Shown: positions 1 through 9,929, numbered from the stretch's first letter. The stretch: DNA of 64,000 nt from Mycolicibacterium austroafricanum (GCF_000612725.1 NZ_HG964457.1:213809-277808); one strand, 5' to 3'. The notes: generated by a model not told the origin, from the sequence alone. Translations and numbers: made by a program.

Positions 1-759
1 CCTGTGGATGAAGTCGATGATCGCGGCGGCGACGTCGCGGTGCTGGACCTCGTTGAGGACGTCGTGCCGGGCGCCTGCGAACTCGACCAGCTGCAATGCC
101 TCGATCTGCTCGGCGTAGGCGCGGACCGCTCCGATCGGCGCGATGGGGTCGTTGACGCCGTGGACGGCCAACGTCGGAACCGACAGTGACGGCAGGTCGG
201 TGCCGAACCGGTCCCAGCCCCGGTCCAGTTCCCGGGTCAGCGCCGTGCTGTCGGAGGCGACGAATGCCAGCGGATCGTTCTCCAGGGAATCCACGTAGAA
301 CGGGTCGGCGGACAGCCATGCCGGATCGAGGTCGAACGAGGTGTCGGCGTCGAGCAGGTCCGGGATCGGGATCAGCGGGGCACCGGAGACGACCGCGGCC
401 CGGTAGCGGGCGGCACCGTCGAGGAGCCGGAACAGGGTGACGATCGCGCCGAACGAATGTCCCTGAGCGATCAGCGGCAGGTCCGGGTGCTGCCGCGCGA
501 CGAGGTCGGTGAGCTGTTCGGCCAGCGCCGAGCTGTCCTCGATGGTGCCGAAGTCGCCGCGATCGCCGGGGGTCAGCCCGTGCCCGAACTGGTCGACAGC
601 CCACAGGTCGATCCCGGCCGCGTTGAGCGCGAACCCGTACCGGTGGTAGAGCCCGGTGTGCTCACCGAAACCGTGCAGGAAGACCACGGCCGCCGCGGGT
701 TCGGCCGCCGCCCAGTGTCGGTAGTAGGCGCGTCCGCGCTCGTGGCCGAGGAAGGGCAT
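1..759 (-). CDS. alpha/beta hydrolase, lysophospholipase/monoacylglycerol lipase-like (partial, C-terminus outside window)
   Basis: The minus-strand frame is open from an ATG at 759 to the window edge, giving 253 residues. The N-terminus reads MPFLGHERGRAYYRHWAA, followed by an oxyanion-hole type LHGFGEHTG stretch. The nucleophile elbow GHSFG, encoded near 450-470, carries the presumed catalytic serine. Near the window edge come a HGVNDPI-type stretch, where the acid residue usually sits, and an ARHDVLNE stretch that could supply the catalytic histidine. These features match serine hydrolases of the Hydrolase_4 / monoacylglycerol lipase group. The true C-terminus lies beyond base 1. The gene is co-directional with the LysR gene upstream (9 bases apart), so co-transcription is possible. 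The substrate cannot be told from sequence. Confidence 0.85.
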   Translation of the reverse strand, partial: MPFLGHERGRAYYRHWAAAEPAAAVVFLHGFGEHTGLYHRYGFALNAAGIDLWAVDQFGHGLTPGDRGDFGTIEDSSALAEQLTDLVARQHPDLPLIAQGHSFGAIVTLFRLLDGAARYRAAVVSGAPLIPIPDLLDADTSFDLDPAWLSADPFYVDSLENDPLAFVASDSTALTRELDRGWDRFGTDLPSLSVPTLAVHGVNDPIAPIGAVRAYAEQIEALQLVEFAGARHDVLNEVQHRDVAAAIIDFIHR

Positions 760-768
760 GGGTCGACG

Positions 769-1680
769 TTAGCCCGCTCCGAGCAGCACGTCGTGCTGCT
801 CACGAACGCGGTCGCGGATCGCGTCGACGACCGCCGCCACCTCGGGGCGGCGCAGCGTCTCGGCGCGGGTGACGAGCCAGTAGGTGAGCCGGATCGAGAC
901 CGCCGCGGCCAACACCCGCTCCAGGTCGGGGTGGCGGTCGGCCATGAAGCAGGGCAGCAGCCCTATCCCCGCCGCCGCCCGGGTGGCCTCGACGTGGACG
1001 AACACGTTCGTCGACGTCACGGATTCCCGCATGGCAGGCGCGAAGCTGGTCGCCAGGTCGAGGTCGTCGACCTGCAACATCACGTCGATGAAGTACACGA
1101 GCGGAAACCGTTGCAGATCAGCGACACTCGTCGGGTGGCCGTGTTCGGCCAGGTAATCGCGGGACGCGTAGAGGCCGAGGCAGTAGTCGCCGAGCCGCAG
1201 TGCCTTCGCCCGGTGCACCTTCGGCTCACCCACCACCACCTCGATGTCCAGGCCCGAGCGCTGCTGGGTGGCGCGGCGCGTGGTGGCCACGATCTCGACC
1301 GCCACCTTGGGATGTCTGCGTTGCACCGCCGCGGCGGCCGGCGCGGCGATGTAGGCGGAGAACCCGTCGGTGGCCGAGATCCGCACCACGCCTTCCAGCG
1401 CGCGCTGCCCGGCGGCGTCGGTGGCCAGAGAACGCACCGCGGTCTCGACGGCCTCGGCAGCCGCGAGCGCCTCGCGCCCGAGATCGGTGAGCTCCCAGCC
1501 GCCCGCGACGCGGGCCAGCACGCGGCCGCCCATCGCGCGCTCCAGCGCAGCGATGCGGCGGCTGATCGTGGTGTGGTTGAGCCCGAGCTCGTCGGCCGCC
1601 GTGGTGTATCTGCCGGTGCGTCCGACCGCCAGCAGAACCAGGAGATCGTCGGCGCTGGGGCGCCGGACGGGCGAGGACAT
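769..1680 (-). CDS. LysR-family transcriptional regulator
   Basis: This 303-residue protein has the size and layout of LysR regulators. The N-terminal winged helix-turn-helix (about residues 10-65) includes LNHTTISRRIAALERAMG, and a periplasmic-binding-like effector domain follows. I chose the ATG at 1680 (MSSPVRRPSADD) because the DNA-binding domain then starts about ten residues in, as usual. An upstream in-frame start at 1740 would add 20 residues lying over the operator-like palindrome. The gene is divergent from the 3-hydroxybutyrate transporter operon that starts at 1789. The inference is that it controls that operon in response to a ketone body or related acid, as LysR regulators commonly do for divergent targets. 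The ligand is unknown. Confidence 0.9.
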   Translation of the reverse strand: MSSPVRRPSADDLLVLLAVGRTGRYTTAADELGLNHTTISRRIAALERAMGGRVLARVAGGWELTDLGREALAAAEAVETAVRSLATDAAGQRALEGVVRISATDGFSAYIAAPAAAAVQRRHPKVAVEIVATTRRATQQRSGLDIEVVVGEPKVHRAKALRLGDYCLGLYASRDYLAEHGHPTSVADLQRFPLVYFIDVMLQVDDLDLATSFAPAMRESVTSTNVFVHVEATRAAAGIGLLPCFMADRHPDLERVLAAAVSIRLTYWLVTRAETLRRPEVAAVVDAIRDRVREQHDVLLGAG

Positions 1681-1681
1681 C

Positions 1682-1697
1682 TCTGCATTTTTGCAGA
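1682..1697. promoter_or_regulatory. candidate LysR operator in the divergent intergenic region
   Basis: The short palindrome TCTGCA-TTTT-TGCAGA lies directly upstream of the LysR start and about 90 bases from the transporter start. Further TGCA motifs follow near 1706 and 1735. LysR proteins bind imperfect palindromes of T-N11-A type in such divergent intervals. The palindrome is visible; its function is inferred. Confidence 0.5.
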
Positions 1698-1788
1698 TGC
1701 CTGGTGCAGTTTTGGCCATTGCCGCACGGGGTAGCTGCATGAATACTCACACAGGTCTGTGGTGGGCATCACAAAGGAGGGGTGTGCG

Positions 1789-3159
1789 ATGAGCACGCAA
1801 CACGACGCGCGGCCGGACGGGCCGCCCTCGATCACAACCGGCCTGAAGCGGGTCGTCGTCGCCTCGATGGCAGGCACGGTCGTCGAATGGTACGAGTTCT
1901 TCCTCTACGCGACCGCGGCGACGCTGGTCTTCAACAAGGTGTTCTTCGCCGAAGGCACCAGCGAGGCCGCCGGCCTGATCGCCGCGCTGCTGACCTATGC
2001 GGTCGGGTTCGTCGCGCGGCCGCTGGGCGGCGTGGTGTTCGGCCATTTCGGCGACAAGTACGGCCGCAAGAAGCTACTGCAATTCGCGATCCTGCTGGTC
2101 GGGGCGGTCACGTTCCTGATGGGATGCCTGCCCACCTACGCGCAGATCGGAGTGTGGGCACCGATCCTGCTCGTCGTCCTGCGGTTCATGCAGGGCTTCG
2201 CGGTCGGCGGCGAGTGGGGTGGAGCGGTTCTGCTCGTGGCGGAGCACAGCCCGAACAAGGAACGCGGGTTCTGGGCCAGCTGGCCGCAGGCGGCGGTGCC
2301 GGTCGGCAACATGCTCGCCACCGTCGTGCTTCTGGTGTTGACCGGGACCCTGTCGAACGACGCGTTCCTGTCCTGGGGCTGGCGGGTCGCCTTCTGGCTG
2401 TCGGCGGTGGTGGTGCTGGTCGGGTACTACATCCGCACCAAGGTGACCGACGCGCCGATCTTCGTCGCCGCCCAGGAGGAGGTCGAGCGGGTCAAGTCGG
2501 TGTCGTACGGCGTGGTCGAGGTCTTGAAGCGTTATCCCCGTGGCGTTTTCACCGCGATGGGCCTGCGTTTCGCGGAGAACATCATGTACTACCTCGTCGT
2601 CACGTTCTCGATCGTCTACCTCAAGACGCACGTCGGCGCCGACACCAGCGACATCCTGTGGTGGCTGCTGGCCGCGCACGCGGTGCACTTCCTGGTGGTC
2701 CCGCAGGTGGGGCGCCTCGCCGACCGGTTCGGGCGCCGACCGGTGTACATCGCCGGTGCGATCCTGGCGGCCACGTGGGGGTTCTTCGCGTTCCCGATGA
2801 TGAACTCCGGCGACTATCTGCTGATCCTGGGCGCGGTCATCCTGGGCCTGATGATCCATGCGCTGATGTACGCGCCGCAGCCGGCGATCATGGCCGAGAT
2901 GTTCCCCACCCGGATGCGGTATTCCGGTGTCTCCCTTGGCTATCAGGTGACCTCGATCGTCGCGGGATCGCTGGCGCCGGCCATCGCCACCTGGCTGCTC
3001 GACCGGTTCGGCACGTGGGTTCCGATCGCGCTCTATCTGGCCGGTGCCGCGGTGATCACGCTCGTCGCGGCCTGGTTCACCCGGGAGACCAACGGCATCG
3101 ACCTGCATTCGCTCGATGTGGCCGACCGTGAACAGCTGGCCAAAGCGGGCATCGTATGA
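1789..3159 (+). CDS. MHS-family (MFS) proton symporter, probable 3-hydroxybutyrate/carboxylate importer
   Basis: The protein has 456 residues with twelve predicted hydrophobic segments. It has the MFS loop motif GHFGDKYGRKK after TM2 and its echo LADRFGRRP between the two halves. The opening VVEWYEFFLY is typical of the metabolite:H+ symporter group (ProP, KgtP and shikimate permease relatives). I chose the ATG at 1789 because a strong AAAGGAGG ribosome site lies 9 bases upstream; a start at 1759 would put that site inside the gene. The next gene, a 3-hydroxybutyrate dehydrogenase, overlaps by 4 bases (ATGA), followed by an acetoacetate-CoA ligase. Context therefore suggests uptake of D-3-hydroxybutyrate or acetoacetate across the plasma membrane. 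The substrate is inferred from neighbours; the family is certain. Confidence 0.9.
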   Translation: MSTQHDARPDGPPSITTGLKRVVVASMAGTVVEWYEFFLYATAATLVFNKVFFAEGTSEAAGLIAALLTYAVGFVARPLGGVVFGHFGDKYGRKKLLQFAILLVGAVTFLMGCLPTYAQIGVWAPILLVVLRFMQGFAVGGEWGGAVLLVAEHSPNKERGFWASWPQAAVPVGNMLATVVLLVLTGTLSNDAFLSWGWRVAFWLSAVVVLVGYYIRTKVTDAPIFVAAQEEVERVKSVSYGVVEVLKRYPRGVFTAMGLRFAENIMYYLVVTFSIVYLKTHVGADTSDILWWLLAAHAVHFLVVPQVGRLADRFGRRPVYIAGAILAATWGFFAFPMMNSGDYLLILGAVILGLMIHALMYAPQPAIMAEMFPTRMRYSGVSLGYQVTSIVAGSLAPAIATWLLDRFGTWVPIALYLAGAAVITLVAAWFTRETNGIDLHSLDVADREQLAKAGIV

Positions 3160-3914
3160 GTGAGCCTCCGGGTGGGCTTCGTGGTCGCACCGCGCTGGTG
3201 ACCGGCGGGGCCGGCGGGATCGGTGCGGCGTGCGCGCGGGCCCTGGCGGAGCAGGGAGTGACGGTCACGGTCGCCGACATCGACGACGTCGGCGCCAAGT
3301 CGGTAGCGCAGGAGATCGGTGGAAAGGCCTGGGCGCTGGACCTTCTCGATGTGGAGGCGCTGGAAGGCCTGCAGCTGGAGACCGACATCCTGGTCAACAA
3401 CGCCGGCGTGCAGAGCATCCACGAAATCGCCGAGTTCCCGCCGGAGAAGTTCCGCTCGATGATGAGGTTGATGGTGGAGGCGCCGTTCCTGTTGATCCGG
3501 GCGGCGGTGCCGCACATGTACCGCAACGAATTCGGTCGGGTCATCAACATCTCGTCGATCCATGGGCTGCGCGCCTCGCCGTACAAGGCGGCCTACGTCA
3601 CCGCCAAGCACGCGTTGGAGGGATTGTCCAAGGTGACGGCACTCGAGGGCGGACCCCACGGCGTCACCAGCAACTGCATCAACCCCGGCTACGTCCGGAC
3701 TCCGCTGGTGACCAGACAGATCGCCGATCAGGCCAGAACGCACAACATCGGTGAGGATCAGGTGCTGTCTGACATCCTTCTCAAGGAGAGCGCAGTGAAG
3801 CGTCTCGTGGAACCGGAGGAGGTTGGCGCATTGGCCGCTTGGCTGGCATCGCCCGTTGCGGGCATGGTCACGGGGGCGTCGTACACCATGGACGGTGGAT
3901 GGAGCGCGCGGTGA
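3156..3914 (+). CDS. 3-hydroxybutyrate dehydrogenase (SDR)
   Basis: This 252-residue classical short-chain dehydrogenase has the Rossmann motif TGGAGGIG (about residues 16-23), NNAG (about 85-88), and a catalytic S-Y-K set seen as NISSIHG followed by YVTAKH. The C-terminus ASYTMDGGW is typical of the family. It should oxidise (R)-3-hydroxybutyrate to acetoacetate with NAD+ in the cytosol. The sequence resembles bacterial BdhA enzymes (notably the SIHG and INPGYVRTPL stretches). The substrate call is reinforced by the acetoacetate-CoA ligase next door. It overlaps the transporter stop by ATGA and the ligase start by GTGA, so the three genes are probably translationally coupled. Confidence 0.85.
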   Translation: MSEPPGGLRGRTALVTGGAGGIGAACARALAEQGVTVTVADIDDVGAKSVAQEIGGKAWALDLLDVEALEGLQLETDILVNNAGVQSIHEIAEFPPEKFRSMMRLMVEAPFLLIRAAVPHMYRNEFGRVINISSIHGLRASPYKAAYVTAKHALEGLSKVTALEGGPHGVTSNCINPGYVRTPLVTRQIADQARTHNIGEDQVLSDILLKESAVKRLVEPEEVGALAAWLASPVAGMVTGASYTMDGGWSAR

Positions 3915-5809
3915 CGGTGACCACCATCGAGGCGCAATGGGTGCCCAGCGACCGTGACATCGCCGAGGCTCAGGTCACCCGGTTCGCCCGCTTCGCCGAG
4001 GAACGCACCGGAAGGACGTTCGCGGACTACCACGCGCTGTGGCAGTGGTCGGTCGACGACGTCGAGGCGTTCTGGGGTGCGCTGTGGGACTACTTCGACC
4101 TCGGCGAGCGCGCCGACGTCCTCGATGGTGCGGAAATGCCTGGTGCCCGGTGGTTTCCGGGCGCCACGCTGAACTATGTCGACCAGGTCGTCCGGCAGGC
4201 GCGCACCGACCGGCCGGCGATCATCCACGTCAGCGAGGACGGATCCGACCGCGAGGTGTCGTGGGCCGAACTGCTCGGACGGGCCGCGGCGTTCGCCGAG
4301 CGGCTGCGGGCCGCCGGGATCGGGCCCGGCGACCGGGTGGTCGGCTATCTGCCCAACATCCCGGAGGCGGTGATCGCGTTCCTGGCGACCGCCGCCGTCG
4401 GCGCCGTCTGGAGCGCCTGCGGGCAGGACTACTCGGCCAAGGCCGCACTCGACCGGCTCGGCCAGCTGGAGCCGAAAGCCCTGGTGGCCGCCGACGGCTA
4501 CCTGTTCGGCGGAAAGTACCGCGACAAACGCGACGACGTCCGTGCCGTGGCGGCCGGCCTGCCGACACTGCAGGCGACGTTCTCGACCGACGACCTCGCC
4601 GAGTGCAGCGACAATGCACTGGACCCGGTGCGGGTGCCGTTCGAGCATCCGCTGTGGATCCTGTTCTCGTCAGGCACCACCGGCCTGCCCAAGGGCATCA
4701 TGCACGGCCACGGCGGTGTGTTGCTCGAACACCTCAAGGCCGTGGCCCTGCAGTCGGACATCGGCCGCGACGACACGTTCTTCTGGTACACCAGCCCCAG
4801 CTGGATGATGTGGAACTTCCAGGTCGCCGGGCTTCTGGTGGGTGCGACGATCGTCTGTTACGAGGGCAGCCCCAACGCGCCGCAGCCGGACTCCTTGTGG
4901 GGCATCGCTGCGCGGATTCGTGCGACCGTGCTGGGCACCAGCCCCGGCTATGTGCTGGGTTGCATCAAGGCCGAGGCCGAACCCGGCCGCACACATGATC
5001 TTTCGGCGCTGCGGACCGTCGGGATCACCGGCTCATCGCTTCCGCCGTCGTCGTCGCTGTGGCTGCGTGACCATGTCGGTGTGCAGATCGCCTCGATCAG
5101 CGGGGGCACCGATGTGGTGTCGGCGTTCATCGGCGGTGTGCGAACCGTCCCGGTGTGGCCCGGCGAGCTGTCGGCCCCGTACCTCGGCGTCGCGCTCGAC
5201 GCGTGGGACGAGTCCGGCAAACCGGTGCGCGGTGAGGTCGGCGAACTCGTGATCACCAAGCCGATGCCGTCGATGCCCGTGGGCTTCTGGAACGACCCGG
5301 ACGGAAAGCGTTACCGCTCCGCCTATTTCGAGACGTTTCCCGGTGTGTGGCGGCACGGCGACTGGATCACCATCACCGACCACGGCAGCGTCATCGTGCA
5401 CGGCCGCTCCGATTCGACGTTGAACCGCCACGGCATCCGGATGGGCAGTGCCGACATCTACCAGGCAGTCGAGAGCCTGCCCGAGGTCACCGAGGCGCTG
5501 GTGATCGGCGCCGAGCAACCCGACGGTGGCTACTGGATGCCGCTGTTCGTCGTGCTCGCCGACGGCGTCGAACTCACCGACGAGGTGCGGGGGCGCATCA
5601 ACGACACCATCCGCAGCGAGGTGTCGCCGCGCCACGTGCCCGACGAGATCATTCGCGCGCCAGGAGTCCCACACACCCGCACCGGCAAGAAGCTCGAGGT
5701 GCCGATCAAAAAGCTGTTCCAGGGCGGAGATCCGGCGAAGGTAGTCGAGCGCAGCGCCGTCGACGACCCTGCACTGCTCGACTGGTACGTCAGGCGGCGT
5801 CGAAGTTGA
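3911..5809 (+). CDS. acetoacetate-CoA ligase (acetoacetyl-CoA synthetase)
   Basis: The ligase has 632 residues, the usual size for acetoacetyl-CoA synthetases. It belongs to the ANL superfamily, with the AMP-binding P-loop FSSGTTGLPKGI (about 254-265), the hinge/C-terminal motif HGRSDSTLNRHGIRMGSADI, and a TRTGKKLEVPIKK tail carrying the catalytic lysine. The N-terminal segment before the AMP-binding core matches the family. It activates acetoacetate with ATP and CoA to acetoacetyl-CoA, completing 3-hydroxybutyrate catabolism. I chose the GTG at 3911 because it overlaps the previous stop as GTGA. The last residues (YVRRRRS) fall inside a short direct repeat shared with the neighbouring HNH gene, so the C-terminus may have been rewritten by recombination. 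Confidence 0.9.
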   Translation: MTVTTIEAQWVPSDRDIAEAQVTRFARFAEERTGRTFADYHALWQWSVDDVEAFWGALWDYFDLGERADVLDGAEMPGARWFPGATLNYVDQVVRQARTDRPAIIHVSEDGSDREVSWAELLGRAAAFAERLRAAGIGPGDRVVGYLPNIPEAVIAFLATAAVGAVWSACGQDYSAKAALDRLGQLEPKALVAADGYLFGGKYRDKRDDVRAVAAGLPTLQATFSTDDLAECSDNALDPVRVPFEHPLWILFSSGTTGLPKGIMHGHGGVLLEHLKAVALQSDIGRDDTFFWYTSPSWMMWNFQVAGLLVGATIVCYEGSPNAPQPDSLWGIAARIRATVLGTSPGYVLGCIKAEAEPGRTHDLSALRTVGITGSSLPPSSSLWLRDHVGVQIASISGGTDVVSAFIGGVRTVPVWPGELSAPYLGVALDAWDESGKPVRGEVGELVITKPMPSMPVGFWNDPDGKRYRSAYFETFPGVWRHGDWITITDHGSVIVHGRSDSTLNRHGIRMGSADIYQAVESLPEVTEALVIGAEQPDGGYWMPLFVVLADGVELTDEVRGRINDTIRSEVSPRHVPDEIIRAPGVPHTRTGKKLEVPIKKLFQGGDPAKVVERSAVDDPALLDWYVRRRRS

Positions 5810-5822
5810 CGACGGCGGTTCC

Positions 5823-5845
<23 letters not shown>
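5790..5845. repeat. 23-base direct repeat at the convergent gene junction
   Basis: Copies at 5790-5812 and 5823-5845 match at 22 of 23 positions, starting TCAGGCGGCGTCGAAG. The spacing is 33 bases, exactly 11 codons. Read on the minus strand in the HNH frame, both copies encode a segment ending NFDAA or TFDAA followed by TGA. The second stop-terminated copy lies just past the real stop, and that outer copy overlaps the 3' end of the acetoacetate-CoA ligase gene. Confidence 0.8.
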
Positions 5846-7148
<1,303 letters not shown>

Positions 7149-7159
7149 AAACCCGACGC

Positions 7160-7262
7160 TACACCGCGCCCCCGACAAAACGGCTACAGGTCCAACGCCT
7201 GGCGCCGACAAACCGGAGCCGCGGCCTCCGACAAAACTGGAGCCGCACCCCCCACAGAAACG
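7160..7262. repeat. degenerate short repeats upstream of the HNH gene
   Basis: This roughly 100-base interval has four related units of about 18-25 bases: CCGACAAAACGGCTAC, CCGACAAACCGGAGCCGC, CCGACAAAACTGGAGCCGC and CCACAGAAACGGCTACCGC. They fill the space between the HNH start and the xylB stop. No gene fits here. They could be remnants of an insertion or binding sites for the HNH protein; neither is shown. Confidence 0.5.
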
Positions 7263-7263
7263 G

Positions 7264-8658
7264 CTACCGCAACGTCAGGGATGCCGCGGCGCGGTACCGC
7301 TCGAGCACCTGCGGCGTCGCGTCGGCGTCGTAGCGCGCAGGCTCCCCGACCGACCATGGCGGCGGTGTGTCCTGACCCGAGAGCACCCAGGCCGCCTGGC
7401 GGGCCGCGCCCAGCGCGACGTACTCGGCAGGCGTCGGGACATACACGGTCGCGCCCAGCACGGCGGGCGCGATCCGCCGAACCGCTTCGGACCGTGAGGC
7501 GCCGCCCACGAGGATGATGCGTTCGGCGGCAACTCCCTGATCGCCGATCTTGTCGATGCAGAAGGCCATCGAGCTGAGCAGTCCCTCCACCGCTGCGCGG
7601 GCGATGTTGGCGGGGTGTAGGTTTCGCATCGTCATCCCGTGTAGCGCTCCGGCCGCCAGTGGCAGGTTGGGCGAACGTTCCCCCGCGAAGTACGGGACCA
7701 GGACCAGCCCGTCGGCGCCCGCGGGTGCCGACAACGCGAGCCGGTCGAACTCGTCGAAATCCACCTGCAGCATCTCCGCGACGGTGGCGAGCACCGGGGC
7801 GCCGTTGAGGGTGCACACCAACGGCAACTGGTGTCCGGTTGCGTCGGCGAAACCGGCGACGATGCCCTCCGGGTCGTGCGGTGCGGCCCGTCCCACGGCG
7901 CTCACCACCCCCGAGGTCCCCAGCGAGACCACGCAGTCGCCGGACGCGGCGCCCAATCCCAGTGCGGCAGCCGCGTTGTCGCCCGCCCCGGGTCCCAGCG
8001 CGGCGCCGTGCGGGGTGGCGCCCGCGGACTCCCGCGGACCGAGCACCCTGGGCGCCAAGGGAATCCGGCCCCGCAGGGCGAGTGCGAGCAGATCGTACTG
8101 GTAGCCGTCGGTTTCGGCCGAGTAGTAGCCGGTCCCGCTGGCATCGCTGCGGTCGGTGCACAGGTCGGCGATGTCCGTGGACCCGCTCAGGCGCCACGTC
8201 AGCCAGTCGTGGGGAAGGCACACCGCCGCGGTGGCATCGGCATGGACCGGCTCATGGTCGGCCAGCCAGCGCAGCTTCGCCGCGGTGACCGCCGCCACCG
8301 GTACCACGCCGATGCGCTCGGCCCAGGCCGCGGGGCCGCCCAACTCGTCGACGAGCTGCTCGGCGGCCTCCGCGGAGCGGGTGTCGTTCCACAGCAGGGC
8401 ATCACGAACCACCTGCCCGGCAGAGTCGAGGCAGATCATGCCGTGCTGCTGCGCTCCGACCGAGACGGCGGCGACGTCGTCGAATCCGCCCACCGCTTCG
8501 ATAGTGCGTTGCAGCGCTTCCCACCACCGGTCCGGGTGGATCTCGGTGCCGTCCGGGTGTGGTGACGACGCCGAACGCACCACCTGTCCGGTGGCGGAGT
8601 CGCAGACCACGACCTTGCACGACTGGGTAGACGAGTCGACTCCGGCCACGAGTGTCAT
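7264..8658 (-). CDS. xylB: xylulokinase
   Basis: This 464-residue FGGY-family sugar kinase phosphorylates D-xylulose to xylulose 5-phosphate with ATP. The N-terminus has GVDSSTQSCKVVV (phosphate-binding loop), followed by QQHGM and LWNDTR, which are typical of xylulokinases. The substrate-pocket stretch LPHDWLTWRLSG and the second ATPase motif SLGTSGVVSA are also visible. The C-terminal half carries ILVGGASRSEAVR. I chose the ATG at 8658 (MTLVAGVDSS) with a GGGAGG site upstream. It follows the ROK regulator gene after a single base, so the two share an mRNA. Xylose isomerase and a xylose ABC transporter lie divergently, which fixes the substrate. Confidence 0.95.
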   Translation of the reverse strand: MTLVAGVDSSTQSCKVVVCDSATGQVVRSASSPHPDGTEIHPDRWWEALQRTIEAVGGFDDVAAVSVGAQQHGMICLDSAGQVVRDALLWNDTRSAEAAEQLVDELGGPAAWAERIGVVPVAAVTAAKLRWLADHEPVHADATAAVCLPHDWLTWRLSGSTDIADLCTDRSDASGTGYYSAETDGYQYDLLALALRGRIPLAPRVLGPRESAGATPHGAALGPGAGDNAAAALGLGAASGDCVVSLGTSGVVSAVGRAAPHDPEGIVAGFADATGHQLPLVCTLNGAPVLATVAEMLQVDFDEFDRLALSAPAGADGLVLVPYFAGERSPNLPLAAGALHGMTMRNLHPANIARAAVEGLLSSMAFCIDKIGDQGVAAERIILVGGASRSEAVRRIAPAVLGATVYVPTPAEYVALGAARQAAWVLSGQDTPPPWSVGEPARYDADATPQVLERYRAAASLTLR

Positions 8659-8659
8659 G

Positions 8660-9826
8660 TCAGTACCTCCCGGGATCGGCCAGTACGGGTGCAAACGCCA
8701 GTTCGGCCGCACCGATGACCAGCGTGTCGGCGCCGAGGGTCGCAGGCACGACTCGCACCAGGGCGCGCGGCGCGGCCATGCAGCGGCGCGCCAGTTCGTC
8801 GCGCAACATCGGGGCGGCGAAGGTCGGGAACACCCGGAGGAAGCCGCCGAGCACGATGAGTCCCGGGTTGAGCATGTTGACTGCGTTGCCGAGCGCGATC
8901 GCCAGCGCGCGGGACTGCCGGGCGAGTACGTCGCGCTCGGTGCTGCTCGGGTGTCTTGTTGCCGCGCCGTCCAATTCGGACAGCAGGCTGGTCAAAGGAG
9001 CCTGGGTGACCTCGGTCTCCAGGCAGCCGACACTGCCGCAGTGGCACTGTTCGCCGCCGCCCACGAAGGTGTGTCCGAGCTCGCCGGCGTAGCCTGCGAC
9101 ACCCTCCAGGAGCCCGCCTGCGACCACGAACCCGGCGCCGATGCCGCTCGGGCCGCCGTTGACGTAGATCAGGTGCTCGGCGTTGTGATGGTTGCCGAAC
9201 CGGTGTTCGGCGACCGCTCCGGCGTTGGCGTCGTTGCCGGCGAACACGGGTAACTCTGTCGCGGCACTGAGCATCTGACCGATCTCGACGTCATGCCAGT
9301 CCAGGTTCGGGGCCAGCTGTACCGCCGACTCCCGACCGTGCACCAGTCCCGGTACCGCGACGCCTACGGCGGTCACCGTCTGCCCGTCCCGCAGGGTGCG
9401 CTGGATGTCGCAGATCGCGTCGGCTGCGATGGTCACGGTGTCGGCCGGGGTCGGCACCCGAGCGGTGGGTCGGCGGATGACCTCACGCACCGTGCCGCCC
9501 ATCGACACGAGTCCCACCGTGACCGCGTCGACCTCCGGGGTGACCGCCACGGCGAGCACGCGATCACCCGGGCGCACAATCGGACTCGGGCGTCCGACCT
9601 GCGACGCCGAGGGCGCGGGCGACTCGTCGACCAGGCCCCGGGCCACCAGCTCCTCGACGAGGTCCTTCGTGGTGGATCGCGACAGGCCGGTGTGGCGGGT
9701 CAACTCGGCTCGGCTGACCGCCCGGCGACGGTGCACCATCGTCAGCACGCTGGACAGATTGCGCCGCCGCACGTCGTCGGTGCTGGTGCCCACGCGTGGC
9801 GTCCGGTTGCCTTGCGTCGCCCTCAC
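8660..9826 (-). CDS. ROK-family transcriptional repressor (XylR-like)
   Basis: The regulator has about 388 residues. The N-terminal winged helix (about 15-75) includes SRAELTRHTGLSRSTTKDLV. The ROK sugar-binding/kinase-like domain has GNDANAGAVAEH, GPSGIGAGFV and the zinc motif GHTFVGGGEQCHCGSVGCLE. In this family the domain senses a sugar and releases the operator. I prefer the GTG at 9826. A longer GTG start at 9874 has no ribosome site and lies over the -35/-10 region of the divergent xylA promoter. The location between xylB and xylA and the operator overlapping that promoter point to a xylose-responsive repressor; the ligand is inferred. Confidence 0.88.
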   Translation of the reverse strand: MRATQGNRTPRVGTSTDDVRRRNLSSVLTMVHRRRAVSRAELTRHTGLSRSTTKDLVEELVARGLVDESPAPSASQVGRPSPIVRPGDRVLAVAVTPEVDAVTVGLVSMGGTVREVIRRPTARVPTPADTVTIAADAICDIQRTLRDGQTVTAVGVAVPGLVHGRESAVQLAPNLDWHDVEIGQMLSAATELPVFAGNDANAGAVAEHRFGNHHNAEHLIYVNGGPSGIGAGFVVAGGLLEGVAGYAGELGHTFVGGGEQCHCGSVGCLETEVTQAPLTSLLSELDGAATRHPSSTERDVLARQSRALAIALGNAVNMLNPGLIVLGGFLRVFPTFAAPMLRDELARRCMAAPRALVRVVPATLGADTLVIGAAELAFAPVLADPGRY

Positions 9827-9854
9827 CAGCGCACCATTCCCCTCGATTTCGGCC

Positions 9855-9900
9855 TTGACAGTGTCGCAGGCCACATCTTATGTTCGCACAGAGAACAAAA
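9855..9900 (+). promoter_or_regulatory. xylA promoter with overlapping ROK operator
   Basis: TTGACA at 9855-9860 and TATGTT at 9879-9884, 18 bases apart, form a plausible sigma-70/SigA promoter reading into xylA. A dyad TGTTC-N7-GAACA at 9881-9897, flanked by TTA and AAA, overlaps the -10 box. This is the expected position for repression by the adjacent ROK protein. Confidence 0.65.
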
Positions 9901-9929
9901 CCATATCTCGTTGCCACTTGGAGTATCCG

